Positions 7,657 through 13,800 of a DNA stretch of 13,800 bases are shown here, one piece after another. The notes below the pieces were generated by a model. That model did no database searches, was not told where the DNA came from, and saw only the letters and a list, made by a program, of their open reading frames with translations. Position numbers and translations under genes: made by a program. Numbering within the stretch: position 1 is the first letter of the stretch; every line of letters begins with the position of its first letter. The DNA comes from DATNNN01 sp035601815 (GTDB lineage Bacteria > Pseudomonadota > Alphaproteobacteria > Rhizobiales > Xanthobacteraceae), in assembly GCA_035601815.1 (NCBI GenBank), contig DATNNN010000172.1:1-13800 (forward strand), read 5' to 3'.

Positions 7657-8448
7657 TTGGAGCCGAGCGAGGGATTTGAGTTTGAGACGGAGCGCGGCTC
7701 TTACGAGCCGGCGTTGTTCGTCGACGTGGCCGGATTCGAGGGCCCCCTCGACCTCCTGCTTTCGCTCGCCCGCACCCAGGAGGTCGACCTTTCCAAAATC
7801 TCTATCCTCGCGCTCGCCAACCAGTATCTCGCCTTCATCGAGCGGGCCAAGGACCTGCGCATGGAGCTCGCCGCCGATTACCTGGTGATGGCGGCGTGGC
7901 TCGCCTACCTGAAGTCGCGTCTGCTACTGCCCGAGCCGCCGGCGCCCGAGGAGCCGTCCGCCGCCGATCTCGCGGCCGATCTTGCCGCGCGCCTGATGCA
8001 TCTGGAGGCGATCCGCCAGGCCGGCGCGCAATTGATGACGCGCCACCGTCTTGGCCACGACTTCTTTGGCCGCGGCATGCCGGAGATGGCGCCCGACGCG
8101 CCGCCGTCCGGCTTCACCGCGACGCTCTATGACCTGTTGTCCGCCTACGCTCTGCAGCGTCAGCGTCAGGCGCTCGCTAGCGTAAAGTTTCCCGAGCGCA
8201 AGGTGTGGTCGCTGGTGGAGGCGCGCGCGGCGCTCGAGCGGCTGGTCGGCAAGACCCTCGACTGGACGCGCCTCGACGATTTTCTCATTTCCTATCTCGT
8301 CCAGCCCGGTATGCGCGCGACCGTGCTCGCGTCGTCGCTCTCGGCCACGCTTGAGATGATACGTGAGGGAAAAGTGGAAGTTCAGCAGGAAGACGCCTTC
8401 GCGCCGATCTGGCTGCGCAGCCGTAAGCAAGAGGAGAAGACCCAGTGA
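7657..8448 (+). CDS. scpA: Segregation and condensation protein A
   Basis: A 263-residue kleisin subunit that bridges the heads of Smc and, with ScpB, forms the condensin-like complex that compacts and segregates the chromosome. The N-terminal signature FEGPLDLLLSLARTQEVDLSKI is clear, as is the long helix containing MAAWLAYLKSRLLLPEP that binds the Smc neck. The C-terminal winged-helix region (SLVEARAALERLVG through VRQ-like acidic residues near EGKVEVQQEDAFAPIWLR) fits the part that contacts the Smc cap. The start is uncertain: TTG at 7657 has a good ribosome binding site and is used here, while TTG at 7633 would add 8 residues and overlap the nagZ stop. The 3' end overlaps scpB by GTGA (8445-8448), which suggests translational coupling to keep the partners in balance. 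Confidence 0.94.
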   Translation: MEPSEGFEFETERGSYEPALFVDVAGFEGPLDLLLSLARTQEVDLSKISILALANQYLAFIERAKDLRMELAADYLVMAAWLAYLKSRLLLPEPPAPEEPSAADLAADLAARLMHLEAIRQAGAQLMTRHRLGHDFFGRGMPEMAPDAPPSGFTATLYDLLSAYALQRQRQALASVKFPERKVWSLVEARAALERLVGKTLDWTRLDDFLISYLVQPGMRATVLASSLSATLEMIREGKVEVQQEDAFAPIWLRSRKQEEKTQ

Positions 8449-9233
8449 CTGCGCTTCGCGCCGATTTGCATATCGTCGGCGGCACCGAAGGGGCCGCGCC
8501 CGCGGAGAACGACGAGTGGTATCGCCTGGTCGAGGCGATCCTGTTCGCGGCGAGCGATCCGGTCGACGAGAAGGTGCTGAAGGCGAGGCTGCCCGAGGGC
8601 ATGGATCTGATGGCGCTGCTCGACCGGCTCGCCGCCGAGTACGCGCCGCGCGGCGTCAACCTCGTGCGTGTCGCCGGCATGTGGGCGCTGCGCACCGCGA
8701 GCGATCTTGGGCCGCTGTTGATACGCGAAGCCGGGCCGCCGAAGAAGCTCTCGCGCGCCGCCATCGAGACGCTGGCCATCGTCGCCTATCACCAGCCAGT
8801 GACGCGCGCCGAGATCGAGGAAATTCGCGGCGTGACGATTTCCACGGGCACCCTCGACATTCTGATCGAGACCGGCTGGGTTCGTCTGCGCGGCCGCCGC
8901 CGCGCGCCGGGCCGGCCGGTGACGTACGGGACCACGGAAGACTTTCTCGTCCACTTCGGCCTCGACTCCATCGACGATCTGCCCGGCCTCGACGAGCTGA
9001 AAGGCGCGGGCTTCCTCGAGGGCCGGCTGCCCTCGGGCTTCAGCGTGCCGATGCCGAGCGACGACCCCAATCTGCACGAGGACGAAGATCCGCTCGAGGA
9101 GCCGCCGCTCGACTTTTCCATCGCGCCCGATGCGGAGCCCGCTGCGGCGCAAGCGGCCGGAGAAGAAAATGCTGGTCGGGACGAGGCTGCCACGGAGCCG
9201 CCTGCGGACAAGGACGGAACTCGCAAGGGTTAA
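8445..9233 (+). CDS. scpB: Segregation and condensation protein B
   Basis: A 262-residue winged-helix protein that dimerises and binds ScpA in the Smc-ScpAB complex. The core runs from about residue 27 (WYRLVEAILFAASDPVDEKVL) to about 180, and includes the signature segments LSRAAIETLAIVAYHQPVTRAEIEEIRG and GRRRAPGRPVTYGTTEDFLVHFGL. After that comes an acidic, Pro-rich tail of about 60 residues, common in alphaproteobacterial ScpB and probably disordered. It starts at GTG 8445 inside the last codons of scpA (GTGA overlap). A perfect GGTTAACC palindrome covers its stop codon. The 110-bp gap downstream suggests that tatA has its own promoter. Confidence 0.94.
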   Translation: MTALRADLHIVGGTEGAAPAENDEWYRLVEAILFAASDPVDEKVLKARLPEGMDLMALLDRLAAEYAPRGVNLVRVAGMWALRTASDLGPLLIREAGPPKKLSRAAIETLAIVAYHQPVTRAEIEEIRGVTISTGTLDILIETGWVRLRGRRRAPGRPVTYGTTEDFLVHFGLDSIDDLPGLDELKGAGFLEGRLPSGFSVPMPSDDPNLHEDEDPLEEPPLDFSIAPDAEPAAAQAAGEENAGRDEAATEPPADKDGTRKG

Positions 9234-9253
9234 CCGCTTGGCCGTGTAGCTTC

Positions 9254-9282
9254 TTGTTTTTGCCGCTTCCCGAGCCTAGGTT
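9254..9282 (+). promoter_or_regulatory. Candidate promoter for tatABC
   Basis: TTGTTT (9254-9259) preceded by C, a 17-nt spacer, then TAGGTT (9277-9282) lie in the 110-bp gap between scpB and tatA. The CTTG-type -35 suits alphaproteobacterial housekeeping promoters; the -10 is a weak match. A start near 9289 would give a leader of about 55 nt. The rest of the gap shows nothing else but the tatA ribosome binding site. Confidence 0.4.
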
Positions 9283-9343
9283 GCGGGCACATTGAGTTGG
9301 CGGGCCGCGCGCCTACGCCGGCCGCGCCAATCGGAGGAAACCC

Positions 9344-9595
9344 ATGGGTGGTTTGAGTATTTGGCACTGGATCATCGTCTTGGTGGTCGTGCTGCTCCTG
9401 TTCGGCCGCAACAAGATTTCCGACCTGATGGGCGACATGGCCAAGGGCATCAAGGCGTTCAAGCGCGGCATGTCCGAGGACGAAACCGCGTCGACCGACG
9501 CCCCGAAGACCGATCCCAAGACCATCGACCAACAGCCGCCGTCGGTATCCGCCGCTCGCGCCGACGCGGAGCAGAAGGGTCGGCTCGTTCCGTAA
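9344..9595 (+). CDS. tatA: Sec-independent translocase subunit TatA
   Basis: An 83-residue protein that oligomerises to form the passage for folded proteins in the twin-arginine system. The N-terminal membrane helix (about residues 5-20, SIWHWIIVLVVVLLLF) is followed by the FGRNKISDLMGD hinge, then an amphipathic helix (about 25-42) with the conserved Phe in IKAFKRGM. A polar, unstructured tail follows. MGGLSIWHW is the usual alphaproteobacterial TatA start. A strong GGAGGAAA (9333-9340) lies just before the ATG, the best ribosome binding site in the window, in keeping with TatA being made in excess over TatB and TatC. It is the first gene of tatABC. Confidence 0.96.
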   Translation: MGGLSIWHWIIVLVVVLLLFGRNKISDLMGDMAKGIKAFKRGMSEDETASTDAPKTDPKTIDQQPPSVSAARADAEQKGRLVP

Positions 9596-9619
9596 ACGAG
9601 CGGCGGCGGCCGCGAAGCC

Positions 9620-10021
9620 ATGTTCGACATCGGTTGGGGTGAGCTGGTCGTAATCGGCGTGGTCGCGTTGCTCGTGATCGGGCCGAAGGAGCTGCCGGCG
9701 CTCTTGCGCACGCTCGGCCAGGGCATGGCGAAGCTCCGCGCCATGGCCAACGACTTCCAGCGCCAGTTCAACGACGCCATGCGCGAGGCCGAGCTCGAGG
9801 ACCTGCGCAAGGAGGCGGAGAAGCTCACCGACATGGCGAGCATCGCCACCAATCCCATCGCCAAGATCGGCGACGACCTGCAGAAGGCGATCGACCAGCC
9901 GATCGAGACGCCGGCATCTGACGCGGCCAATCCGCTGGCCGCGGCGGCGCCGGTGGAGCCCCCGCCGCAGCCCGTCGCGGAGCCGGTGGCGCCCAAGCGC
10001 GCCGAAGGCGGCGGCGCATGA
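9620..10021 (+). CDS. tatB: Sec-independent translocase subunit TatB
   Basis: A 133-residue protein that joins TatC to form the receptor for twin-arginine signal peptides. The start MFDIGWGELVVIGVVALLVIGPKELP carries the Glu at position 8 that distinguishes TatB from TatA and the GPKELP hinge. An amphipathic helix (TLGQGMAKLRAMANDFQRQF, about 31-50) follows, then a longer charged helix and an Ala/Pro-rich tail. The length and the longer helical region also separate it from TatA. It lies 24 bp after tatA and overlaps tatC by ATGA (10018-10021). Confidence 0.96.
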   Translation: MFDIGWGELVVIGVVALLVIGPKELPALLRTLGQGMAKLRAMANDFQRQFNDAMREAELEDLRKEAEKLTDMASIATNPIAKIGDDLQKAIDQPIETPASDAANPLAAAAPVEPPPQPVAEPVAPKRAEGGGA

Positions 10022-10815
10022 GCCAGGAAGAGATCGACTCCACCAAAGCTCCGCTGATGGAGCACTTGATCGAGCTGCGCTCGCGGCTGATCAAGTCGCT
10101 GATCGCGTTCTTCCTGATGTTCTTCGCGTGCTTCTTCTTTGCGAAGGCGATCTACAACATCCTCCTTTGGCCCTACGAGTTCGCCGCGGGGCCGAACGCG
10201 CAGATCAACCTCATCTACACCGCGCCGCAGGAGTTCCTGTTCACCCAGATCAAGCTCGGCCTGTTCGGCGCCGCGTTCCTGTCATTCCCCGTCGTGGCGG
10301 CGCAGCTCTACATGTTCGTGGCGCCGGGTCTCTACAACAAGGAGCGTCAGGCATTTCTACCGTACCTGATCGCGACCCCGTTCTGCTTCCTGCTCGGCGC
10401 CGCCTTCGTCTATTTCATCGCCATGCCGCTCGCCATGCGCTTCTTTCTCGGCATGCAGCAGGCGGGCGGCGAAGGGCAGGCGTCGATCACGCTGTTGCCG
10501 CGCGTGTCGGAATACCTGTCGCTGATCATGACGCTGATCTTCGCCTTCGGCATCACCTTCCAGCTGCCGGTGGTGCTGACGCTCTTGGCCCGCGTCGGCT
10601 TCATCACCTCCGACCAGCTCAAGGCGAAGCGGCGCTATGCCATCGTCGGCGTGTTCGTGGTGGCCGCGGTGCTGACCCCGCCCGACGTCATCAGCCAGCT
10701 GGCGCTCGCGTTCCCCACCTTGCTTCTCTACGAGATCTCGATCTATCTCGTGCGCATGGTGGAGAAGAGGAAGGCGGCCGAGGCCGCGGCGTCCGCGAGC
10801 TCGCCGGCGGAGTGA
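10018..10815 (+). CDS. tatC: Sec-independent translocase subunit TatC
   Basis: A 265-residue inner-membrane protein with six predicted membrane helices (roughly 26-46, 74-97, 117-140, 165-188, 199-215 and 217-236). It recognises the twin-arginine signal. The two key cytoplasmic glutamates are present: Glu19 in EHLIELRSRL and Glu109 in APGLYNKER. The periplasmic and cytoplasmic signature segments FGITFQLPVV and AVLTPPDVISQ are also clear. It starts at the ATG in the ATGA overlap with tatB, so TatB and TatC are probably made together. The C-terminal tail is Ala/Lys-rich and cytoplasmic. A 51-bp gap separates it from serS. Confidence 0.97.
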   Translation: MSQEEIDSTKAPLMEHLIELRSRLIKSLIAFFLMFFACFFFAKAIYNILLWPYEFAAGPNAQINLIYTAPQEFLFTQIKLGLFGAAFLSFPVVAAQLYMFVAPGLYNKERQAFLPYLIATPFCFLLGAAFVYFIAMPLAMRFFLGMQQAGGEGQASITLLPRVSEYLSLIMTLIFAFGITFQLPVVLTLLARVGFITSDQLKAKRRYAIVGVFVVAAVLTPPDVISQLALAFPTLLLYEISIYLVRMVEKRKAAEAAASASSPAE

Positions 10816-10835
10816 GACGGGCGACCGCCGCGCGC

Positions 10836-10841
10836 TATACT
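10836..10841 (+). promoter_or_regulatory. Possible -10 element before serS
   Basis: TATACT matches the sigma-70 -10 consensus at five of six bases and stands out in the GC-rich gap between tatC and serS. No good -35 is seen 16-18 nt upstream, where the sequence is the tatC stop region (GTGAGAC). If used, the transcript would begin near 10848, about 20 nt before the serS ATG. Confidence 0.3.
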
Positions 10842-10866
10842 CGGCTGATTCTGCAGAGCGCTTGCA

Positions 10867-12282
10867 ATGTTCGATCCCAAATGGGTGCGCGACCATCCGG
10901 ACCTGCTCGACCGCGGGCTGAAGCGGCGTGGATTGCAGGGTGAGGCGCAGCGGCTGATATCAATCGACCAGCGCAGGCGGGCAATCATTCGGGTACTTGA
11001 AAGCTGGAGGGAACGCCGAAATGTGGCGTCGAAGGAAATTGGGCAAGCTAAAGCGAAGAAGGATGAGGCCACAATACGGAGGCTGATGCCTGAGGTCGCC
11101 GAGTGCAAAGCATCGATTTCGACGTTGGAAGCAGAGCAAGATGCAGTTGACGAGGAGCTGCTCAAGGCACTCGCCGAGATTCCGAATATCCCGGCCGACG
11201 ACGTACCCGATGGCGACGCCTCGGCCAACAAGGAACGCCATCAGCACGGCAAGAAGCGCGACTTCGCCTTCAAACCGAAGCTGCATTTCGAGATCGGCGA
11301 GGCGCTCGGCCTCATGGATTTCGAGACCGCGAGGAAGATTTCCGGCTCGCGTTTTGTCGTGTTGAAGGGTGGGCTGGCGCGACTCGAGCGTGCTATCGCA
11401 CAATTGTTTCTCGATACGCATGTGACCGAGCATGGCTATCAGGAAGTCAGTCCGCCGCTTCTCGTGCGTGATGATGCAATGAGGGGAACTGGCCAACTGC
11501 CGAAATTTGTTGATGATCAATTCATCGGTACGCGGACCATTACGCGTACGGAATTGCTTCATAATGCTCTCAAGTACGCGACAGATGAAGACAAAGAGGA
11601 GTTCCAACGAGGAAAGATAACCTTAGAAACACTCATTGATCGCATTTTGGAAAGAGCGCCATTGAAGGAAGACTATTGGCTGATCCCTACCGCGGAAGTT
11701 TCGCTCACCAATCTCGTGCGTGAATTGATCGTCGAGGAGCGTGAACTACCCATGCGCGTTACGGCGGGTACCCCATGCTTTCGCGCCGAGGCGGGCGCCG
11801 CCGGCAAGGACACCCGCGGCATGATGCGCCAGCACCAGTTCACCAAGGTCGAACTCGTCGCGATCACCACGCCGGAGCAGAGCGAGGCCGAGCATGAGCG
11901 CATGCTCGCTTCCGCCGAGGCGGTGCTGAAGAAGCTCGATCTGCACTATCGCGTGGTCACGCTCGCCACCGGCGACATGGGCTTCGCGGCGCAGAAGACC
12001 TACGACATCGAGGTGTGGCTGCCGGGCGAGGGCGCCTATCGCGAGATCTCGTCGGTGTCGAACTGCGGCGAGTTTCAGGCCCGCCGCATGCAGGCGCGCT
12101 ACCGCCCCAAGGGCGACAAGCATGTGCGCCACGTGCACACGCTGAACGGCTCCGGTGTCGCCGTCGGCCGCGCGCTGATCGCCGTCTTGGAGAACTACCA
12201 AGAGGCCGACGGTTCCGTCGTGGTGCCCGACGCGCTCGCGCCCTATATGGGTGGCATCAAGAAGATCGAACGGGCCCCGTAA
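10867..12282 (+). CDS. serS: Seryl-tRNA synthetase with catalytic-domain insertion
   Basis: A 471-residue class II synthetase that charges tRNA-Ser (and tRNA-Sec where present). The N-terminal coiled-coil arm that grips the tRNA long variable arm spans about 30-105. In the catalytic domain are the TxE-type serine site in LIPTAEV (272-278), motif 2 with Phe305-Arg306 and Glu308 followed by the DTRGMMRQHQF loop, and motif 3 with GSGVAVGR (428-435). Usual bacterial and alphaproteobacterial SerRS has about 425-430 residues; the excess here is a stretch of roughly 45 residues (about 220-267) between GTGQLPKF and YWLIPTAE. Base composition is mosaic: about 10930-11165 and 11340-11770 are AT-richer with rare codons, while 11190-11335 and the rest are GC-rich. 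The frame and motifs are intact, so I expect an active enzyme. The stop overlaps the surE start as TAATG. Confidence 0.96.
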   Translation: MFDPKWVRDHPDLLDRGLKRRGLQGEAQRLISIDQRRRAIIRVLESWRERRNVASKEIGQAKAKKDEATIRRLMPEVAECKASISTLEAEQDAVDEELLKALAEIPNIPADDVPDGDASANKERHQHGKKRDFAFKPKLHFEIGEALGLMDFETARKISGSRFVVLKGGLARLERAIAQLFLDTHVTEHGYQEVSPPLLVRDDAMRGTGQLPKFVDDQFIGTRTITRTELLHNALKYATDEDKEEFQRGKITLETLIDRILERAPLKEDYWLIPTAEVSLTNLVRELIVEERELPMRVTAGTPCFRAEAGAAGKDTRGMMRQHQFTKVELVAITTPEQSEAEHERMLASAEAVLKKLDLHYRVVTLATGDMGFAAQKTYDIEVWLPGEGAYREISSVSNCGEFQARRMQARYRPKGDKHVRHVHTLNGSGVAVGRALIAVLENYQEADGSVVVPDALAPYMGGIKKIERAP

Positions 12283-13097
12283 TGCGCATTCTCATCACCA
12301 ACGACGACGGCATCCACGCGCCGGGCCTCGAAGCCTGCGTGCGGGTGGCGAAAACCCTTTCCGACGACGTCTGGGTGGTGGCCCCCGAGTTCGATCAGTC
12401 GGGTGTCGCGCATTCGCTGTCGCTCTCCGATCCGCTGCGCCTGCGCAAGATCGACGACAAGCACTTCGCCGTGAAAGGCACGCCCACCGACTGCGTGATC
12501 ATGGCGGTGCGCCACATCATGATCGAGCACCGCCCCGATCTCATTCTCTCGGGCATCAACCGCGGCCAGAACATTGCCGAGGACGTGACCTATTCCGGCA
12601 CGGTCGCCGGCGCCATGGAAGGGGTCGTGCTCGGCATCCCGTCGATCGCGCTGTCCCAGGTGCTGAGCCTCGCCACCCGCGACAGCCACAACTACCGCAC
12701 CGCCGAAGTGCACGCGCCCGAAATCATCTCCCGCCTCCTCGCCGAGGGCATGCCCGCCGGCGTGCTCGTCAACGTCAACTTTCCGCCGTGCGCGCCCGAC
12801 GAGGTGCAGGGCATCTCCGTCGGCGCCCAGGGCAAGCGCGACCAGGAGCTGATGCGCATCGAGCCGCGCACCGACGGCCGCGGCAATCCCTATTACTGGA
12901 TCGCCTTCGAGCGCAAACGCTGGACGGTTCCCACCGGCACCGACATGTGGGCGATCGAGCACAAGCGCATCGCGATCACGCCCTTGCGCATCGATCTCAC
13001 CGACGAGCCGTTCATGACGCGCTTGGCCCAGATTTTTCCCGAGCCGAAAGAGGAAGGGGCTATTTCGCCGCCGCGGCAAAAGCGCGCGCGAGAGTGA
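12282..13097 (+). CDS. surE: 5'/3'-nucleotidase SurE
   Basis: A 271-residue metal-dependent nucleoside-monophosphate phosphatase linked to stationary-phase survival. The metal site is complete: Asp8 and Asp9 in LITNDDGIHAPG, Ser40 in FDQSGVAHS, and Asn93 in LSGINRGQN. The VTYSGTVAGAMEG segment (about 104-116) is also standard. Translation starts at the ATG at 12282, sharing its A with the serS stop (TAATG), so it is probably coupled to serS. The frame is open further upstream inside serS, but homology begins exactly at MRILITNDDG. The final residues (AISPPRQKRARE) are a basic tail encoded in a 38-bp overlap with the response regulator gene on the other strand. The usual downstream partner pcm lies beyond that gene. 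Confidence 0.97.
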   Translation: MRILITNDDGIHAPGLEACVRVAKTLSDDVWVVAPEFDQSGVAHSLSLSDPLRLRKIDDKHFAVKGTPTDCVIMAVRHIMIEHRPDLILSGINRGQNIAEDVTYSGTVAGAMEGVVLGIPSIALSQVLSLATRDSHNYRTAEVHAPEIISRLLAEGMPAGVLVNVNFPPCAPDEVQGISVGAQGKRDQELMRIEPRTDGRGNPYYWIAFERKRWTVPTGTDMWAIEHKRIAITPLRIDLTDEPFMTRLAQIFPEPKEEGAISPPRQKRARE

Positions 13098-13446
13098 GCG
13101 CGAGGTCGTCGCGCTGGAACGGCTTCTGCAACGTCGGCCGGCCGCGATACTTTTGCGGAATGCCGCGCTCGCCGTAGCCGGTGGCGAAGGCGAACGGAAT
13201 GCCGCGCTCGAGCAGAATGTCGGCGACGGCGTAGACTTCGGCCCCGTTGAGGTTCACGTCCAGGATCGCGCCGTCGCAATCGGTGTCGCGCGCGAGCGCG
13301 AGCGCATCGTCGAGGCCGCCGGCCGCCGCCTTCACCTCGTGGCCGAGGTCGGCGAGCATATCCTCGAGCAGCATGCGGATCATGATTTCGTCTTCGACGA
13401 GGAAGATGCGGCGTCCGGGGGCGGGAGCGGGCGGGACGGGATTCAT
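13060..13446 (-). CDS. Single-domain response regulator, FATGYG type
   Basis: A 128-residue receiver domain with no output domain. All phosphorylation-site residues are visible: the acidic pair Glu18-Asp19 in FLVEDE, the phospho-acceptor Asp63 in AILDVNLNG, Thr89 in PFAFATGYG and Lys108 in LQKPF. The PFxFATGYG stretch marks the alphaproteobacterial single-domain family often called FATGUY, which works with HWE/HisKA2-type kinases; characterised members act in phosphorelays of the general stress response. The ATG at 13446 is preferred because an AAGG lies 7 nt upstream and the receiver fold starts soon after it (RRIFLVEDE). An in-frame ATG at 13593 would add 49 residues unlike any domain. It is transcribed against surE and overlaps its 3' end. 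No kinase gene is visible, so it is probably an orphan that acts on a partner encoded elsewhere. Confidence 0.93.
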   Translation of the reverse strand: MNPVPPAPAPGRRIFLVEDEIMIRMLLEDMLADLGHEVKAAAGGLDDALALARDTDCDGAILDVNLNGAEVYAVADILLERGIPFAFATGYGERGIPQKYRGRPTLQKPFQRDDLALTLARAFAAAAK

Positions 13447-13507
13447 CCGGAAGCCTTGTACTGGGGTATACGCGGGGGACGGAGGTAAGTCGGCTCGGCC
13501 TGAATGC

Positions 13508-13524
13508 AAGCTGAACGTTCGCTT
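13508..13524. repeat. Interrupted dyad in the regulator-pcm intergenic region
   Basis: The perfect palindrome GAACGTTC (13513-13520) is extended by AAGC on the left and GCTT on the right, with a one-base offset, giving an operator-like 17-bp element. It lies about 62-78 bp upstream of the response regulator start and 130 bp upstream of pcm. In the same 209-bp gap (13447-13655) CTTGTAC occurs twice (13455-13461 and 13522-13528). No regulator can be named from this. Confidence 0.3.
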
Positions 13525-13604
13525 GTACCTTGCTGCCGGCAAAGGCGTTGTGTGGCATTTGGCAGCGCCGCGGGCCGGCAATGTTTCTCGCACTGAATTG
13601 AGAC

Positions 13605-13610
13605 TAAAAT
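13605..13610 (+). promoter_or_regulatory. Possible -10 element for pcm
   Basis: TAAAAT (five of six consensus bases) lies in the AT-richer part of the gap upstream of pcm; TGTTTC at 13582-13587 is 17 nt upstream but a poor -35. Since the response regulator separates pcm from surE and points the other way, pcm needs a promoter of its own in this gap. Confidence 0.3.
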
Positions 13611-13655
13611 GCTTCGCCGTTCGTTTGTTCGCTATCCGACAGAGTGGAGCCCGGT

Positions 13656-13800
13656 GTGACGGAGACCGCCGACCACGATCTCAAGGCCGAGGAGCGCATG
13701 GAGTTCCTGCTCCAGCTGCGCAAGCGCGGCATCCAGGACACCCGCGTCCTGCGCGCGCTCGAAACCGTGCCGCGCGAGCGCTTCGTCGAGGCGGGCCAGC
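13656..13800 (+). CDS. pcm: Protein-L-isoaspartate O-methyltransferase (3' end missing)
   Basis: The window holds the first 48 codons; the gene runs off the end. The visible N terminus includes ERMEFLLQLRKRGIQDTRVLRALETVPRERFVE, and the segment LRALETVPRERFVE is the strong N-terminal signature of this methyltransferase, which repairs isoaspartyl damage in proteins using S-adenosylmethionine. The SAM-binding motifs would lie beyond the window. The GTG at 13656 is chosen because GGAG (13646-13649) sits 6 nt upstream and the protein opens MTETADHDLKAEERM; the in-frame ATG at 13698 would cut into the conserved region. surE and pcm are neighbours in many proteobacteria; here a leftward regulator gene is between them. 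Confidence 0.9.
   Translation, partial: MTETADHDLKAEERMEFLLQLRKRGIQDTRVLRALETVPRERFVEAGQ

Noticed and set aside
9224..9240. CAAG-GGTTAACC-G-CTTG dyad over the scpB stop as a terminator
   Set aside because: The stem is short with a TTAA loop and a bulge, and the T-run (9257-9261) is about 16 nt away, too far for an intrinsic terminator.
12015..12281. A longer N terminus for surE
   Set aside because: The extra codons lie inside serS in another frame and are Arg-rich noise; SurE proteins start at MRILITNDDG.
13447..13593. An N-terminal extension of the response regulator to the ATG at 13593
   Set aside because: The added 49 residues resemble no domain and cross the putative regulatory region, while the ATG at 13446 has a good ribosome binding site just before the receiver fold.

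Overview
This is a GC-rich (mostly about two-thirds G+C by eye) stretch of core chromosome from an alphaproteobacterium, most likely of the Hyphomicrobiales (Rhizobiales). The evidence is the protein sequences and a gene order typical of that class: an ExoR-like Sel1 protein, xthA, erpA, dgt, argS, a SPOR protein, nagZ, scpA, scpB, tatABC, serS, surE and pcm. I see no mobile element, CRISPR array, rRNA or tRNA gene, and no gene cluster that looks like a new defence or biosynthetic system.

Layout. At 2-754 (+) is the 3' part of a periplasmic Sel1-repeat protein. It converges, with 4 bp between the stops, on a leftward pair: erpA (1888-1556) followed by xthA (1544-759). An 84-bp divergent region at 1889-1972 separates erpA from a long rightward run. 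That run is dgt (1973-3172), argS (3182-4945), a SPOR-domain membrane protein (4987-6576), nagZ (6626-7636), scpA (7657-8448), scpB (8445-9233), tatA (9344-9595), tatB (9620-10021), tatC (10018-10815), serS (10867-12282) and surE (12282-13097). A leftward single-domain response regulator (13446-13060) overlaps the surE tail, and the 5' end of pcm begins at 13656.

Functions. Most genes are housekeeping: Fe-S cluster delivery (erpA), base-excision repair (xthA), dNTP control (dgt), two aminoacyl-tRNA synthetases (argS, serS), a septal peptidoglycan-binding SPOR protein, peptidoglycan recycling (nagZ), chromosome condensation (scpAB, partners of Smc), folded-protein export (tatABC), and nucleotide and isoaspartate damage control (surE, pcm). 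Short gaps and overlaps (nagZ/scpA, scpA/scpB GTGA, tatB/tatC ATGA, serS/surE TAATG) suggest translational coupling. Likely promoter sites are the erpA-dgt divergent region, a site before tatA, a weaker -10 before serS, and the 13447-13655 gap.

Most worth a second look: (i) serS is mosaic in base composition and carries an in-frame insertion of roughly 45 residues between the GTGQLPKF segment and the LIPTAE serine-binding segment; (ii) the 3' third of argS shows similar off-style codon patches; (iii) a FATGYG-type single-domain response regulator sits in the opposite orientation between surE and pcm and overlaps surE tail to tail by 38 bp; (iv) the erpA and dgt promoters appear to overlap and exclude each other.
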